Of a stretch of DNA of 64,000 bases, positions 53,701-64,000 are shown piece by piece. The notes below the pieces were generated by a model. The model saw only the letters and a list, made by a program, of their open reading frames with translations, ran no database searches and was not told where the DNA came from. The number at the start of each line of letters is the position of its first letter. Position 1 is the stretch's first letter. Source of the DNA: Acanthopleura granulata (taxonomy: Eukaryota > Mollusca > Polyplacophora > Chitonida > Chitonidae); assembly GCA_016165875.1 (NCBI GenBank), contig JABBOT010000001.1:40972252-41036251 (forward strand), given 5' to 3'. Both the position numbers and the translations under genes were made by a program.

Positions 53701-56132
53701 CATTAAAGCTGTAGCAAAACTGGCTATTGATGGAAAGTGTGGGGGGAGAAGAAGCCTACATCTCAAATCCCCTCAGTCAGAGCTGTGAATGGCTGGCTAG
53801 GCTTGGACCAGGAACCCTGTGCACACCACCACAGCTATAGGGCACCAATGGGGTAATGGACCCACAGAAATCCTCCCAACTGTCTGTCACCTCCAGAGGA
53901 AGAGGCTAGGAGAGGTGGGGATTAACAGGGGGGGGGGCTTTACACCACCTTCAGGGGAACACAAGACAGCAGCCTCATCCTGGTGACCATTTAACAGTAA
54001 ATAGTTGTAAACACCTTTCAGATACATTTTGGCAATAGCCAGTATCATGGGTAAATCCGGGCAGACAAATAAACAAGGCAGCCTGAGGTTTGAGGACTAG
54101 TACCATTGCCAGCTGTCATCACACATGGGTAGCATTCCGCCATAATTCTGACTGCTGCTACTAAAAACAACCACTGTAGCGCTGTTATTTTATCATTAAA
54201 TACAGAGGGCAGCGAAAATTCCCACTAAATGGCAAAATAAGTGATTGGGTGACGGGGCCTTTATTTTTTCAGGTGTGCACCACCATACAGCAAAGCCCCA
54301 GAACTAAGTGCTACATAAATTTCTCAGTTTCTATAGCAAACAGGCACACAGTCGACCCACTAGTTTCCATACTTAGCCCTGTGTGTTTTGCATTACCCTT
54401 ATCAGTATAAATGAAACCATACACTGGGGTCAGGCAACTGAAACAGTATGGAGTCTTCTGAAGAACTTTTTTCCCCCCTTTCCCTCTGTGATCTCGTTTA
54501 ACACTGATATTTTCACTGGTTCCTCCGAACACAAAACCTGCAGTAACAGGGCCCATCCCGTGCTCTGCCCAGCTTACTGTGTTGTCTACACACATATGGC
54601 CATGTTTATTTGGCATAACGTAAAGCCCGAGTTAACAGAAAAAAGAGCTGAAAAGCCCGTGAAGCATAAGGTAGCTCTCTTTAAATAAACATCTCAGGGG
54701 GCTATCTGCCCAGGGGAGATGGTAAGGCAGTCTGCTGTATCAGAGGAATGGAGGAAGAGATGGGCAGTATCTTATGACTACTGCCATCATCTGTTCAAGC
54801 ATACCATCAGATACTGTATCTTCTCAGTCATGGCCTGCCCCTTTCTATTTTGGAGAGTCTCTCCACACATATTTCTGACAGTTTTCTGCCATCGAGATAG
54901 CCCCAGCTTGCTCGGAACAATGCCAGCAAAACATGGCAAAGCCATCCCAATCAACCCACCAACCATCATGGGCCTACAGGGAGGAACAGGGAGTGGTGGA
55001 TAAAACCTTCAGGGAAAAAAATCAACAAAAGTTTTGATCACTGCAAGGATAATAATGGAGAAACCATTGACAAGTTGCAATAATTAATAGTAAGCTATGC
55101 TTAATGAGCAAATGATGAAGGTAATTAGTCTGCAGTAGACATGGTTGATTGAAGGAACAATAGTTGATGTAGGTTTTCTTACTGGCTTCATTACACTGAT
55201 CAAAGGCCAGTCTGGCAACAAGCTGGCAGTAACCCTAACCCCTTACAGAGTGGCAAGCAAACCTATGTCTGAAGACACAAGAATTGCGTTCAGCTGTTTT
55301 CAACTTATATTACTCATCCATTATTATCTCTGCCTCTCCTCTCACTATGGGTCTGCTTTTTCTACCAACGGGATAAGGTTTCTGCTCTGGAATTTACTTA
55401 GTCTCTCCACTTCTGTATACTTTTTAAGCCAAGGAGCAAAAAATAAATATTGCCATTTCTTTTTAGTGCCTATGTTTGTTATTTTTTTCTCTTCACGTTT
55501 TTGACTGTGTTTTTTTTTTACCTATGGCCTCATTTTGTCAGCACCCTGAAAAAGATCCTTCCTCTTAACTTTCATTGGATTAAATTATGCACCGTACCAT
55601 TTGTCTTTGAATCTTTTTTTTCTTCTCATTTCACTTTATAGAAGCACTTCTTGTAGGCACCTGATATGATAACAATACAGACGAACAAAGGCTTTCAGAG
55701 AATATCATTTCATCTGAGTTTACACTGAAAACTAACACTGAATAGTACACAGACTCAACTAAATTTCCAGAGCGTGAACAGAAAGAAAGCCTTGTAGACA
55801 CAGGGTAAGGTATTGCTGAATGACATGGTGTATCTGTGATTTCACAACACTAAGGATGGTAATATGGGCCTCAGTCTACTGGGAGAGATTCCTAATTTTC
55901 TACAGGATGCCTGTCATGATTGAGCTGCAGTGGAGGAGTGAACATGAGGCTTAAGGGAATACATCTCATCTTTTTCTGGGATGAAAAGTTCACTAGATGA
56001 CGAACGAAGGTTTGGTCCTGACTACAAGAACTGAGAAAATGTGATGGAACATTTAACACTTAGAGTAAAAACAGGAGTTTTTTTGGGGACAAGAAATTTG
56101 TAGAATCCAAGCAACAAATGGTAATTTTTGCA
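50731..56132 (-). other. Upstream intron, middle part
   Basis: AT-rich, with CpG very scarce (4 in about 1,080 bases from 51,961). Poly-T lies near 51,150 and a G run near 53,930. No exon was recognised on either strand. Short frames near 54.3-55.6 kb carry no known domain. Confidence 0.5.
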
Positions 56133-56311
56133 TTTTAAATTATTGTAAAAAAATTGAAATACTTTGCATGAAGATATGCAAATTAAAAACAAAACATCAC
56201 ATGGACAAACTCAAATTTTAGGTTCTGATTCCTACAAAATGATTTTGCTGTTTAAATTACTGTAATTTTTAAAAACTTGAAATATTTTGCATGAAGACAT
56301 GTAAAATAACA
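56133..56311. repeat. Imperfect tandem duplication, unit about 120 bp
   Basis: TTTAAATTATTGTAA then TTGAAATACTTTGCATGAAG recurs as TTTAAATTACTGTAA then TTGAAATATTTTGCATGAAG about 120 bases on. Both copies are AT-rich and non-coding. Confidence 0.7.
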
Positions 56312-57559
56312 GCCAATCTGGACTTGGACTTTAATTTTTTGGGGTTTTCTAGTTTTTGGCAATTTTGAAACAAGGCATGAAACAAGTTTGGCATTATGTA
56401 ATTTATCTACTGTTATTCTCACTGAAATCCATAACTTTTACTACAGGGTCTCTTTGCCTAAACTACTTCCTGATATATAGTTTATCAGTGAATGATAGTA
56501 TTCTGGTTTGCTGACAGGGGTCACCCCCAGAAGAAGTTAGGGGAGGAGAGGTTGGGGGTGACTAGTCTAAATTAGCACTCTGCTAAAGGTTTGTACACTC
56601 CCTGGTTAAGGTCTCAAGACAAGAGCATGAAATTAACTGGCCTCTTGAACATATGCTCTTGTACTTTGGCTAACAGGAAATGAGTTTTGGAGGCAAGCAG
56701 TACACAGTGGTCAGTGTGAAATCATTCAGTTTCTCCAATGATCATCAGCTGTTCTGCCCACTGACCAGATCACAGTGTTGCCAGAGGCTGGCTTGACCAG
56801 TGACAACTTGTTCCAGATTGCAAGCCTCCAGTGCTAACAGCTGACCACAGAGTCTCAACAACATCCTCCTGCTTAATGGAATTTCCAACACCAAGGTCAT
56901 TAATTTGAAATCTACACCATGCTTATCATGCTTTGACGTTGGCCAATAACATTTTCTATGGGAACTTATTGGCATGGAAGCTTTCATCACAGACTTTCCT
57001 TCTTCTAGGTTATTTTTATCACACTACACTGTACACTGTAAAGATTGTGGCACATCTTGAAATACAGAACAATGAACTGATGGAATCATAGGAACTATTT
57101 TGAGCATTTGAAATCTTTCTCTACAGTCTATATCTTATTCACCAGATGTAGTTTTATGAAAGTTATGAATTAAAGAGCTGCACAACAAGAGAATAAAAAT
57201 TAATAAATAAAAAATAAATGCCATTAATATACATATAGTCTAAGAATGCCCTTACTGCTTTGACAATTTGATGTTATTTGCGAGTGGCTTAAAATTACAT
57301 GTACTTTATAATATGTCCTTAAATCATGCGTAAATGTCAGTTCAGTGAACTGATTTAATCATTCTGAATCCTATGATGAATGTCAGAAAAAAGACCAAAG
57401 AAAGTAAAGCAATATATTAACATACAGTCCACCTACTGAGAATTTTCTCTTTATAATTTTGTAACAATTCATTTCACACAGACTTCAAAGACATTATTAT
57501 TTACCATACACAAATGAACTATGTGCTTCTATGCTTCAAAATTGAAAATGGCTTTGTCT

Positions 57560-57990
57560 TTAGAAAGCGAACATCCTTGAGTCACAATTGCCGAGCAGCC
57601 GCGATATTTGTCTCCTTGTCGTTGTTGTTCTGGTATTTCCAATTACACAGTCTAGTGGCTAATACAACGGGGAGATCAGCTCGGCCATTATCCACTCAAT
57701 ACATATAGAATGGTCTTCCTGACTACGCATTTCGCCAAACTGTGAACACCTCCTACAAAAGCTCGCACTGGCTTTTTGCCCCTTTCTTCCTATGCCACAG
57801 ACTGGTCTTTGTGCTACGCATTTGCTCACAGAAATTGCTTTTTGCATCATTTTGTGAGAGGGAAAGTCCAAGCTAAGTGGCCTTTTAGAGAAAACAGCTG
57901 CAGAGAATCTCTCAATGGGACATAATGGCTCGGCTACACACAGGGCTATAGATAAGTTTAGATGAATAAGGGCACAGGGTGACTGCTGGC
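57560..57990. promoter_or_regulatory. CpG-retaining block
   Basis: About 13 CpG in 430 bases by eye, including GCCGAGCAGCCGCGAT, in CpG-poor intron. No domain is seen in either strand's frames. Candidate regulatory element. Confidence 0.3.
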
Positions 57991-58480
57991 CGGCCATTTG
58001 CACAATGGTCAAGGTTTGGAGCTTCTGGACAGCCCCAATCCAGGGGGGTTTTCCTGGTCACTATAACACCCTGGCCCAGGGAGCAGAGAGAAAGCCAGGT
58101 AATGCTTAACTACTAAAAGGACTGATAAAGGCTGGAAAAGGGGATTATTGGCCTGCCTGAAAAGATCACTGTATGAGACTAATCAATGCCTGCTCTACAA
58201 GTCATCAATCACAGGAGGGACTCAATGCTGGACTGTCACCTTGGCTCTAGATATATTAATATTCCTGCTGTACAGCACCATGATTCGAGCAGTTGCTGGG
58301 GATAGCCCAGGGACAAAACAGGCTAGCCTACAACCACTGACCATTGTACTATACTTATCTGATAAGCATATCTGTTTCATTTAGCACATGGGTAGATTTT
58401 ACACACTGGGTTTACATGGTCATAGCAATGATTACACATACAGATGTCAACAATGTTCAATGAGAGAGAATTTGACAGGG

Positions 58481-58510
58481 GTACACTGGTGACTACTGTC
58501 ACCAGTGTAC
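58481..58510. repeat. Perfect hairpin inverted repeat (13-bp arms, 4-nt loop)
   Basis: GTACACTGGTGAC, loop TACT, GTCACCAGTGTAC. The arms are exact reverse complements. They contain GTGAC/GTCAC half-sites. It is not flanked by a T-run that would suggest a Pol III terminator, and no host element was recognised. Confidence 0.85.
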
Positions 58511-60245
58511 ATTATAAAAACAGAAATCATGGGTGATAAGTTAATAACAGCTGACAGCCTGAAGTACCCTTACAGTGAGTGGTATGGCCAACTACTGAGT
58601 CCTCCATTTATTGCAAGCACTACTGCTAAATTCAACTGGCTGGCTGTGGTACTAATATCACACAGTAAAATAACAATGGTAGATCTCTTATGTTATGAAA
58701 ACAGGTACACTTATTGCAATATTACAATCGTTCATGCAACTGTAACTGTTTAGAATAAAACCCTTATTATATCATAACATACAAGTGGGCTTTAATACTT
58801 GAGATAGTACATTTCATAGTTCACAGTTGTAGGAACAAAACAGTAAAGCTACCAAGCATCTGAGTACATTCTTGAGAAAACCTTACAGATTTTTTTTTTC
58901 ATTGTTCAAAATATATTTTATCTTAAAGACACTCAAAACTGCATGCTTTATGCCAGTGAGAGAGAGAAAAGAAAACAACCATTGCTCGAATTAACATACA
59001 TGTAGGCAATTCTTCTAATGAAAACTTACATACTCTGCAGCTGAAAGTAATAAAAATTACTCCAGAAAGTGAACAAAGGGCCAGCAGTTAAGTTTGTCCA
59101 AGTACTCAAGCCACTAGGGAGATCAAACGAGTTGAAGAAAAAATCTTGCTTAACGAAGAGAGAAGGCTTCCACATGTGTGTAACTGGATAGGCCACAAAT
59201 AGTGCATATGAACTAGGAAGGGCAGATGTAACAAATTTTAATGTTGCTAAGAATCAGCATACAACAAAATAAGTCCATATATATATGATAACTTTGTTTC
59301 AGATTTCATCAAGCAGATCACTTGAAGGTCAAAAAAATGAAAAATGGCAAAAATGGTTTTGGAATTTAATTTGCAGTACACTGCTGGTTTACAACACAAT
59401 TACATCAGCTTGCCATCAATTACAAAACTTTACAAATACACAAAGTTTCACCTGCAGAATTAATGTCCTCATATTCAAATGCCTACGATTTGTGTGGGTT
59501 AATGCATTTCTCAATGTTCAGGGAGAGTCCGTGGTGACTGCTAATGTAGGCAGTTATTAGGGTATCATTATAACACGCACACCTGTACCCTTACACTTAT
59601 CTTATCTACAAGGATGACCGGATCTTTGCCCTACCCTTCAAAATCAATATTTTAAACTCCCTGCTTCCGGCAATAAGAACTACCAATCTCCCAATACTTT
59701 TTACACTTAACCTTATTTTAGTAGTTTACATTACCTGACCTATTTTCAGATGTGACTTAGTTTTTAATCTTCATTACATGTCTTTTATTACATGAATTAG
59801 TACATGTATATGAAGTACACTGTACCTGTACCAATTCACAAGAAAAGGATAAACATTAATGTTTTGTAATTCACTGTAATTCACTCTGCCATTTTTCCCT
59901 CTAAACTCTAAAAGTATTACCTCCAACCTCTGAATTAATGTCCTTACTAATCTGCATTGACATCATTTGAATACCATGCCATTTTGGTGTCTAAATTCTG
60001 CAATTTTTCTTCCAATGTTGGATTTGAAATCCATCAATACCTCTGATTTATTTTTACTGATCTGCAGTCGTCTGCCCTGTTTTGGTAACCTTGCCACTGG
60101 TGGAACTCACGCCGGTACTGATGGTTGAGTACAGATCAGTCACTCAGCCACTGTTGTTGATATGTAGAGAATATATATGTATGCACAATAACAAGCTGTA
60201 CACATATGTTCCTATGTGTATCTACATCAAACTTAATTTCATCAT

Positions 60246-60365
60246 ATACCACAAGTGTATTATCTCAGTAACTGTCACCCACTGGCAATGAGAGCAGTTC
60301 TATGTATACCACAAGTGTATTATCTCAGTAACTGTCACCCACTGGCAATGAGAGCAGTTCTATGT
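60246..60365. repeat. Exact 60-bp tandem duplication
   Basis: Two identical 60-bp units (60246-60305 and 60306-60365), each starting ATACCACAAGTGTATTATCT and ending GCAGTTCTATGT. Perfect identity means a very recent duplication or an assembly artefact. Confidence 0.95.
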
Positions 60366-60639
60366 CTACACTATCTTGGTGCAGGGCTTGGCAGAGAGCT
60401 GTCCTGGTACAGCACCACTCAAACCTCTGGGATGTGCAATCTGTGACAATGTTAAGGCCACCCGAATGGTGCTTGATCTGTAACATCAATACTGTATGGT
60501 CTTCTCTAATCTCATAACTCCCTATCTGTTTCCCCAATTGACCTCCATATCCACATGTAAGTAAATAAGCAAATGATCAAAATTGGCCCTAAGTCCAAGG
60601 CCCATTTCACAAATTGAATTAATCCCTCTATACTTGCCA

Positions 60640-60970
60640 ATATAAAACAGGACGGGCACGGCAGGAAAAACTTAGCGCCAGCCTAGCGAGCATTGTGTAT
60701 TGCGACAAGCTCTAGGTGGCAGAATCAATAGCGCACGCTACCATCGGAATACAAGCGCCTAGATGAATGAGTGACTCAATTGAGGCAGAATGGGGCAGCC
60801 ATCTCTGTCCTCACTCTCAGTGTGGGATATTTTTTGTATGGTGCCTGTTCTAAGCACAACACTGGGCCATGGCATTCTTCTAGCATAGTGCTCAAGGAAT
60901 GCCTTACCCAAGAGGTCATTACCATATGCAGTTAACCCGGCTGGTAATTGGCGTTACAGGGGGGAAGGGA
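60640..60970. promoter_or_regulatory. Small CpG-retaining block
   Basis: About 11 CpG, mostly within 60,650-60,760 (for example GACGGGCACGG and GCGCACGC), in CpG-poor DNA. It has no repeat or coding signal and is a candidate conserved element only. Confidence 0.28.
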
Positions 60971-61311
60971 GGGGATATTCCAGGCAGGAAAGAAGAAGTG
61001 TATAGAGCTCATTCAATAGCACCAATCAATGTAGCATGAATTTTTACTTTCCCCCCTCACCTAGACTCCCTCTTATTTCTCCAGCCATCAATATGTTCAG
61101 GAATATGTGGGCCGAGGATGCAAATCCACACTGAGATGGCCAGGCAACAATTGGCAGCTTGTAGCATCTAAGCATCGGGAATCGGAAGTTAAGAACTGTT
61201 ACCTCGGTAAAGGTGTGTGGCAAATCTGTTTTAACTGCTGAATGCAATGAATACTACTATACACTACTGAGCCCCTTGTCACATCTATGCTGAATTGCTA
61301 AAGGAGAGTGA

Positions 61312-61332
61312 TTTGACATACTGTATGTCAAA
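61312..61332. repeat. Perfect 21-bp inverted repeat
   Basis: TTTGACATAC, central T, GTATGTCAAA. It has the same geometry and ACTGT centre as 10506-10526. Confidence 0.75.
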
Positions 61333-61749
61333 CGTATCAGAACTCAAGTGCCTTGTCAGTACAGTGGTTATATAAAACAGACTCGATCGGATGAAATGCA
61401 AACTATATTTATCCAAACCATAGCTGGTTAGTTTCCAAGAAAATGATTATACTGGAATATAAAAGTGATGAACAGTCAAATGTTAAGGTTCTATAGAGTA
61501 TTTTTAAACCACACTGACCTGAGATAAAAAAAAAAAAAAACCTAAGAAGAAAAAAAAACTTGCAGTCCTGTCTAAGCTGATGGAATGAGTGCTGCTGTTG
61601 GGAGCCATGTGTTGGCGAGACAAAATCAATTTGTGTGAAGAACGGTATGCGTTTGCGTGTAAGCAAAAATCCATTTCTGCCACAGCAAGGTGTCCAAATA
61701 TCAACAAAAAGAAAGGGGGCCTTGATCAATACATGGGGAGAGGAGACCA

Positions 61750-61759
61750 TGATTGACAG
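61750..61759 (+). promoter_or_regulatory. Candidate PBX-MEIS composite site
   Basis: An exact TGATTGACAG, the composite Pbx-Meis/Prep recognition sequence, inside the upstream intron of a Meis gene. This raises the possibility of autoregulation; only the motif supports it. Confidence 0.32.
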
Positions 61760-64000
61760 CAACCCAACTTAATCAAACAGCTCAAAAATTTCAAATCAGT
61801 TGCCGACAAATTTATAATGATGACCGCAAATCCCCTACAATTGTGATATGTCTCGGAGAATAAAAATCTGAAGGTGTAAAGTAACTCATTTGACGAGATG
61901 TAAAGAAGTTAGTCTTAGATCCATTTATTCCAGTGAACAAAGTCAAAGACGAAGACAAAAGAAGGACATTGATTGTTTTCTCAAGGAGCAGGTATCAGTA
62001 TAGTCAGAGCTTGGAATTATAGCAGATTTAGCTTGAGACTAATGTGGTAAATTGAGATCTGCCAATATGGTCTTTGTGACGGTTGCCTTTACCATGAAAG
62101 CAAATGTGCAAGTCTTGGTTATGATCTCACCAACACAATGCAAATGAATTCTTTCAAGCCCATGACAACCAACGTAAGGAAAAAACAAACACAACATATC
62201 GATTGAAAGTTCAGGTGAGGAGGGTGAAAAAAAAGTTTCTTTGATAAAAGTTACACGTGCACAGGACAGAAAGACTGATCATTTGACATTGTGTTTCACC
62301 ACAGGTACATGCAAATGAGGAAACTGACAGCTCACATTTGCACATGACCCCCAAAAAACCCCAACCCAAAACCATAATCCTTCAGAACAGCATACATGTA
62401 CATCATTACGCACAGATGAGTCTAAAAGATTTAAGTGGATAAGGTAAATGCTACTTAAACATCATGATGAAATGAAAAAAGATTTAAAAAATTGTCAACA
62501 GTGATGATAAAGTGACAATTTTACAAGATACTTTGGGAGAGTGTCTTGGAGGGTGGGTATCAATTTGTCTGGTCTGTTTTAATATGTCAACGGCTGCAGA
62601 ATCTTGAGGGTGGTTTAATGGACAATGTTGAGTGTCTGTGTCCAAGTAGCAGGTGTGGTGTACAATCATGACCATACCACAAGTTATCAACTTCCCACTG
62701 GAGCAACAGCTCCTCTGGCTCCCTGTCATAACCTAGCCCCAGCTTGATTAGCTACAGAAACCCAAGACAGTCAAAACACTGGTCATTTTTCAGAAATTAC
62801 GAAACTAGCCACCTGCCGACAGTGTCCAGTTACAGGCAAATTGGTTGTTTTCAGCTCATCTACCCTGGTATCTATTGTCACACAAGTTTCCTTACAGATA
62901 CTCACTAGTCTACGGCCATATTACACAATCAGATTTTTCTCAGCCCAAAGATTTTAATGAGAACTTACGGAGAGAGAAGGATCCAGAAGGTTGACGGACT
63001 GACTTGTGAGATGATTGGTATCTAGCTACATATAACAAAATACTACTTGTGCCAGGACACAAACAGTTTTAGAGAAGAAACAAAAATTGTCACATACCTG
63101 GAGTTGAAACAGACACCTCCAGCCAGTCTAGATTATCAAAAAGATGAAGAAAAAAGTATTTACTTTTCTGGTAGTTATCTTAAAACAGACAGACGTACAG
63201 ACAGACAAACACACACACATACAAATATAGAAATCTAAACTTGGACAAACAGGCCTCCAGCAAATGCAGGAAAATTGATTAAATTTAACTTCACTGTACA
63301 AATCTCAATATGGAAAGTGTGTTGCATTTTTCTTCTTTGCTTTCAGCACATCACATTTCTTCCCCCAATTTTCAGTAACCACTCTCCATGCCCCTTCAAT
63401 TGACTTGCTAGTATGCACTAACGGAAGCAATGAAAAAAAAAAGATACATAATTCCGGTGAAAGGGTCGCTCATACCATGCATGATGCTTCAGTTCTGATC
63501 TGTGACGATGTTGATAAATGTGTATGTACATCAGACAAAAAGGAAGGGGAATAAAAAATGATGATTAAGAAAAACTTGAGAATTTTCAATCCAGGCCATC
63601 AACATTTGGTAAGGATTGCTGGCAAACACAACTAACAATCTTCACTCCAACAGCATTACTGGCAAGTGGTAATAAAATACTGCTGGTTATTGGATGACAT
63701 ATCGCGTTTGTATGATTTACAGTGCTCCAGCTCGTAACATTAGTCAAGCAGATGTCCCTCCAAGTGCTGCTGAAAACATTTCGTAACACACTATCTTAGA
63801 ATGCCTTGTTCTTGAGGTGTAAGAATCCATTATACATTGCATGCCAATTTACACACTCCTGCCTCCATTTAACACATTGTTTCACTGGCCCTGTCAGAAC
63901 CCATACAAATTTATGGAATATGCAAATTATTCCCACGGCTAGTACACGAGTACATAGAGCTAAAGTAAAACTCAAATGCACATCGGCAAAGAGCGGCAAA
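61760..64000 (-). other. Right end of the window, probable upstream Meis intron
   Basis: AT-rich sequence with no secure exon. A possible 30-nt micro-exon on the minus strand is discussed in the findings. CpG rises slightly in the last 500 bases, which may mean another element or exon lies beyond the edge. Confidence 0.4.
63187..63224. repeat. (ACAG)n/(CA)n compound microsatellite
   Basis: ACAGACAGACGTACAGACAG followed by ACACACACACATAC. Confidence 0.85.

Noticed and set aside
54311..54688. Overlapping 101-codon open frames on opposite strands
   Set aside because: They overlap each other on opposite strands, neither has a domain, and both lie within AT-rich intron.

Overview
This window is animal nuclear DNA that is nearly gene-free but holds part of one recognisable gene: a Meis/homothorax-type TALE homeobox gene on the minus strand. 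Three exons are secure. The exon at 39636-39784 encodes the acidic linker, the homeodomain N-terminal arm and helix 1. Two neighbouring 77-nt exons, at 27095-27171 and 26987-27063, each encode the same following segment (TALE loop, helix 2, start of helix 3). Everything else looks like giant intron or flanking DNA. No exon for the rest of helix 3 or the C-terminus, and no secure exon of the N-terminal MEIS domain, was found, so the gene continues beyond one or both edges.

The organism is probably a mollusc or a related lophotrochozoan (inference). The best clue is a complete tRNA-derived SINE at 27250-27523 whose 3' domain resembles the MetaSINE core common in mollusc genomes. The mosaic of CpG-rich and CpG-poor DNA also fits an invertebrate with patchy methylation.

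Layout: 1 to about 15 kb is CpG-rich, with no convincing gene, a 16-base match to an Illumina adapter at 11046-11061 and a 73-bp triplicate repeat near 13.9 kb. CpG density falls gradually from about 15 to 22 kb. From 21.3 to 25 kb there are two families of old local duplications. The duplicated homeobox exons and the SINE lie at 27.0-27.5 kb. A 12.5-kb intron follows up to the helix-1 exon at 39.6 kb. From 39.8 kb to the end is AT-rich intron with microsatellites, a 60-bp exact tandem duplication, a perfect 13-bp-arm hairpin and several short blocks that keep CpG.

The most interesting find is the exon pair. The two copies are 31 nt apart, differ by one amino acid (Ser/Thr) and 12 silent third-position changes, and cannot both be joined without a frameshift and stop. 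This is the layout expected of mutually exclusive exons inside the DNA-binding domain of a developmental regulator. All database and conservation statements are from memory; nothing was searched.
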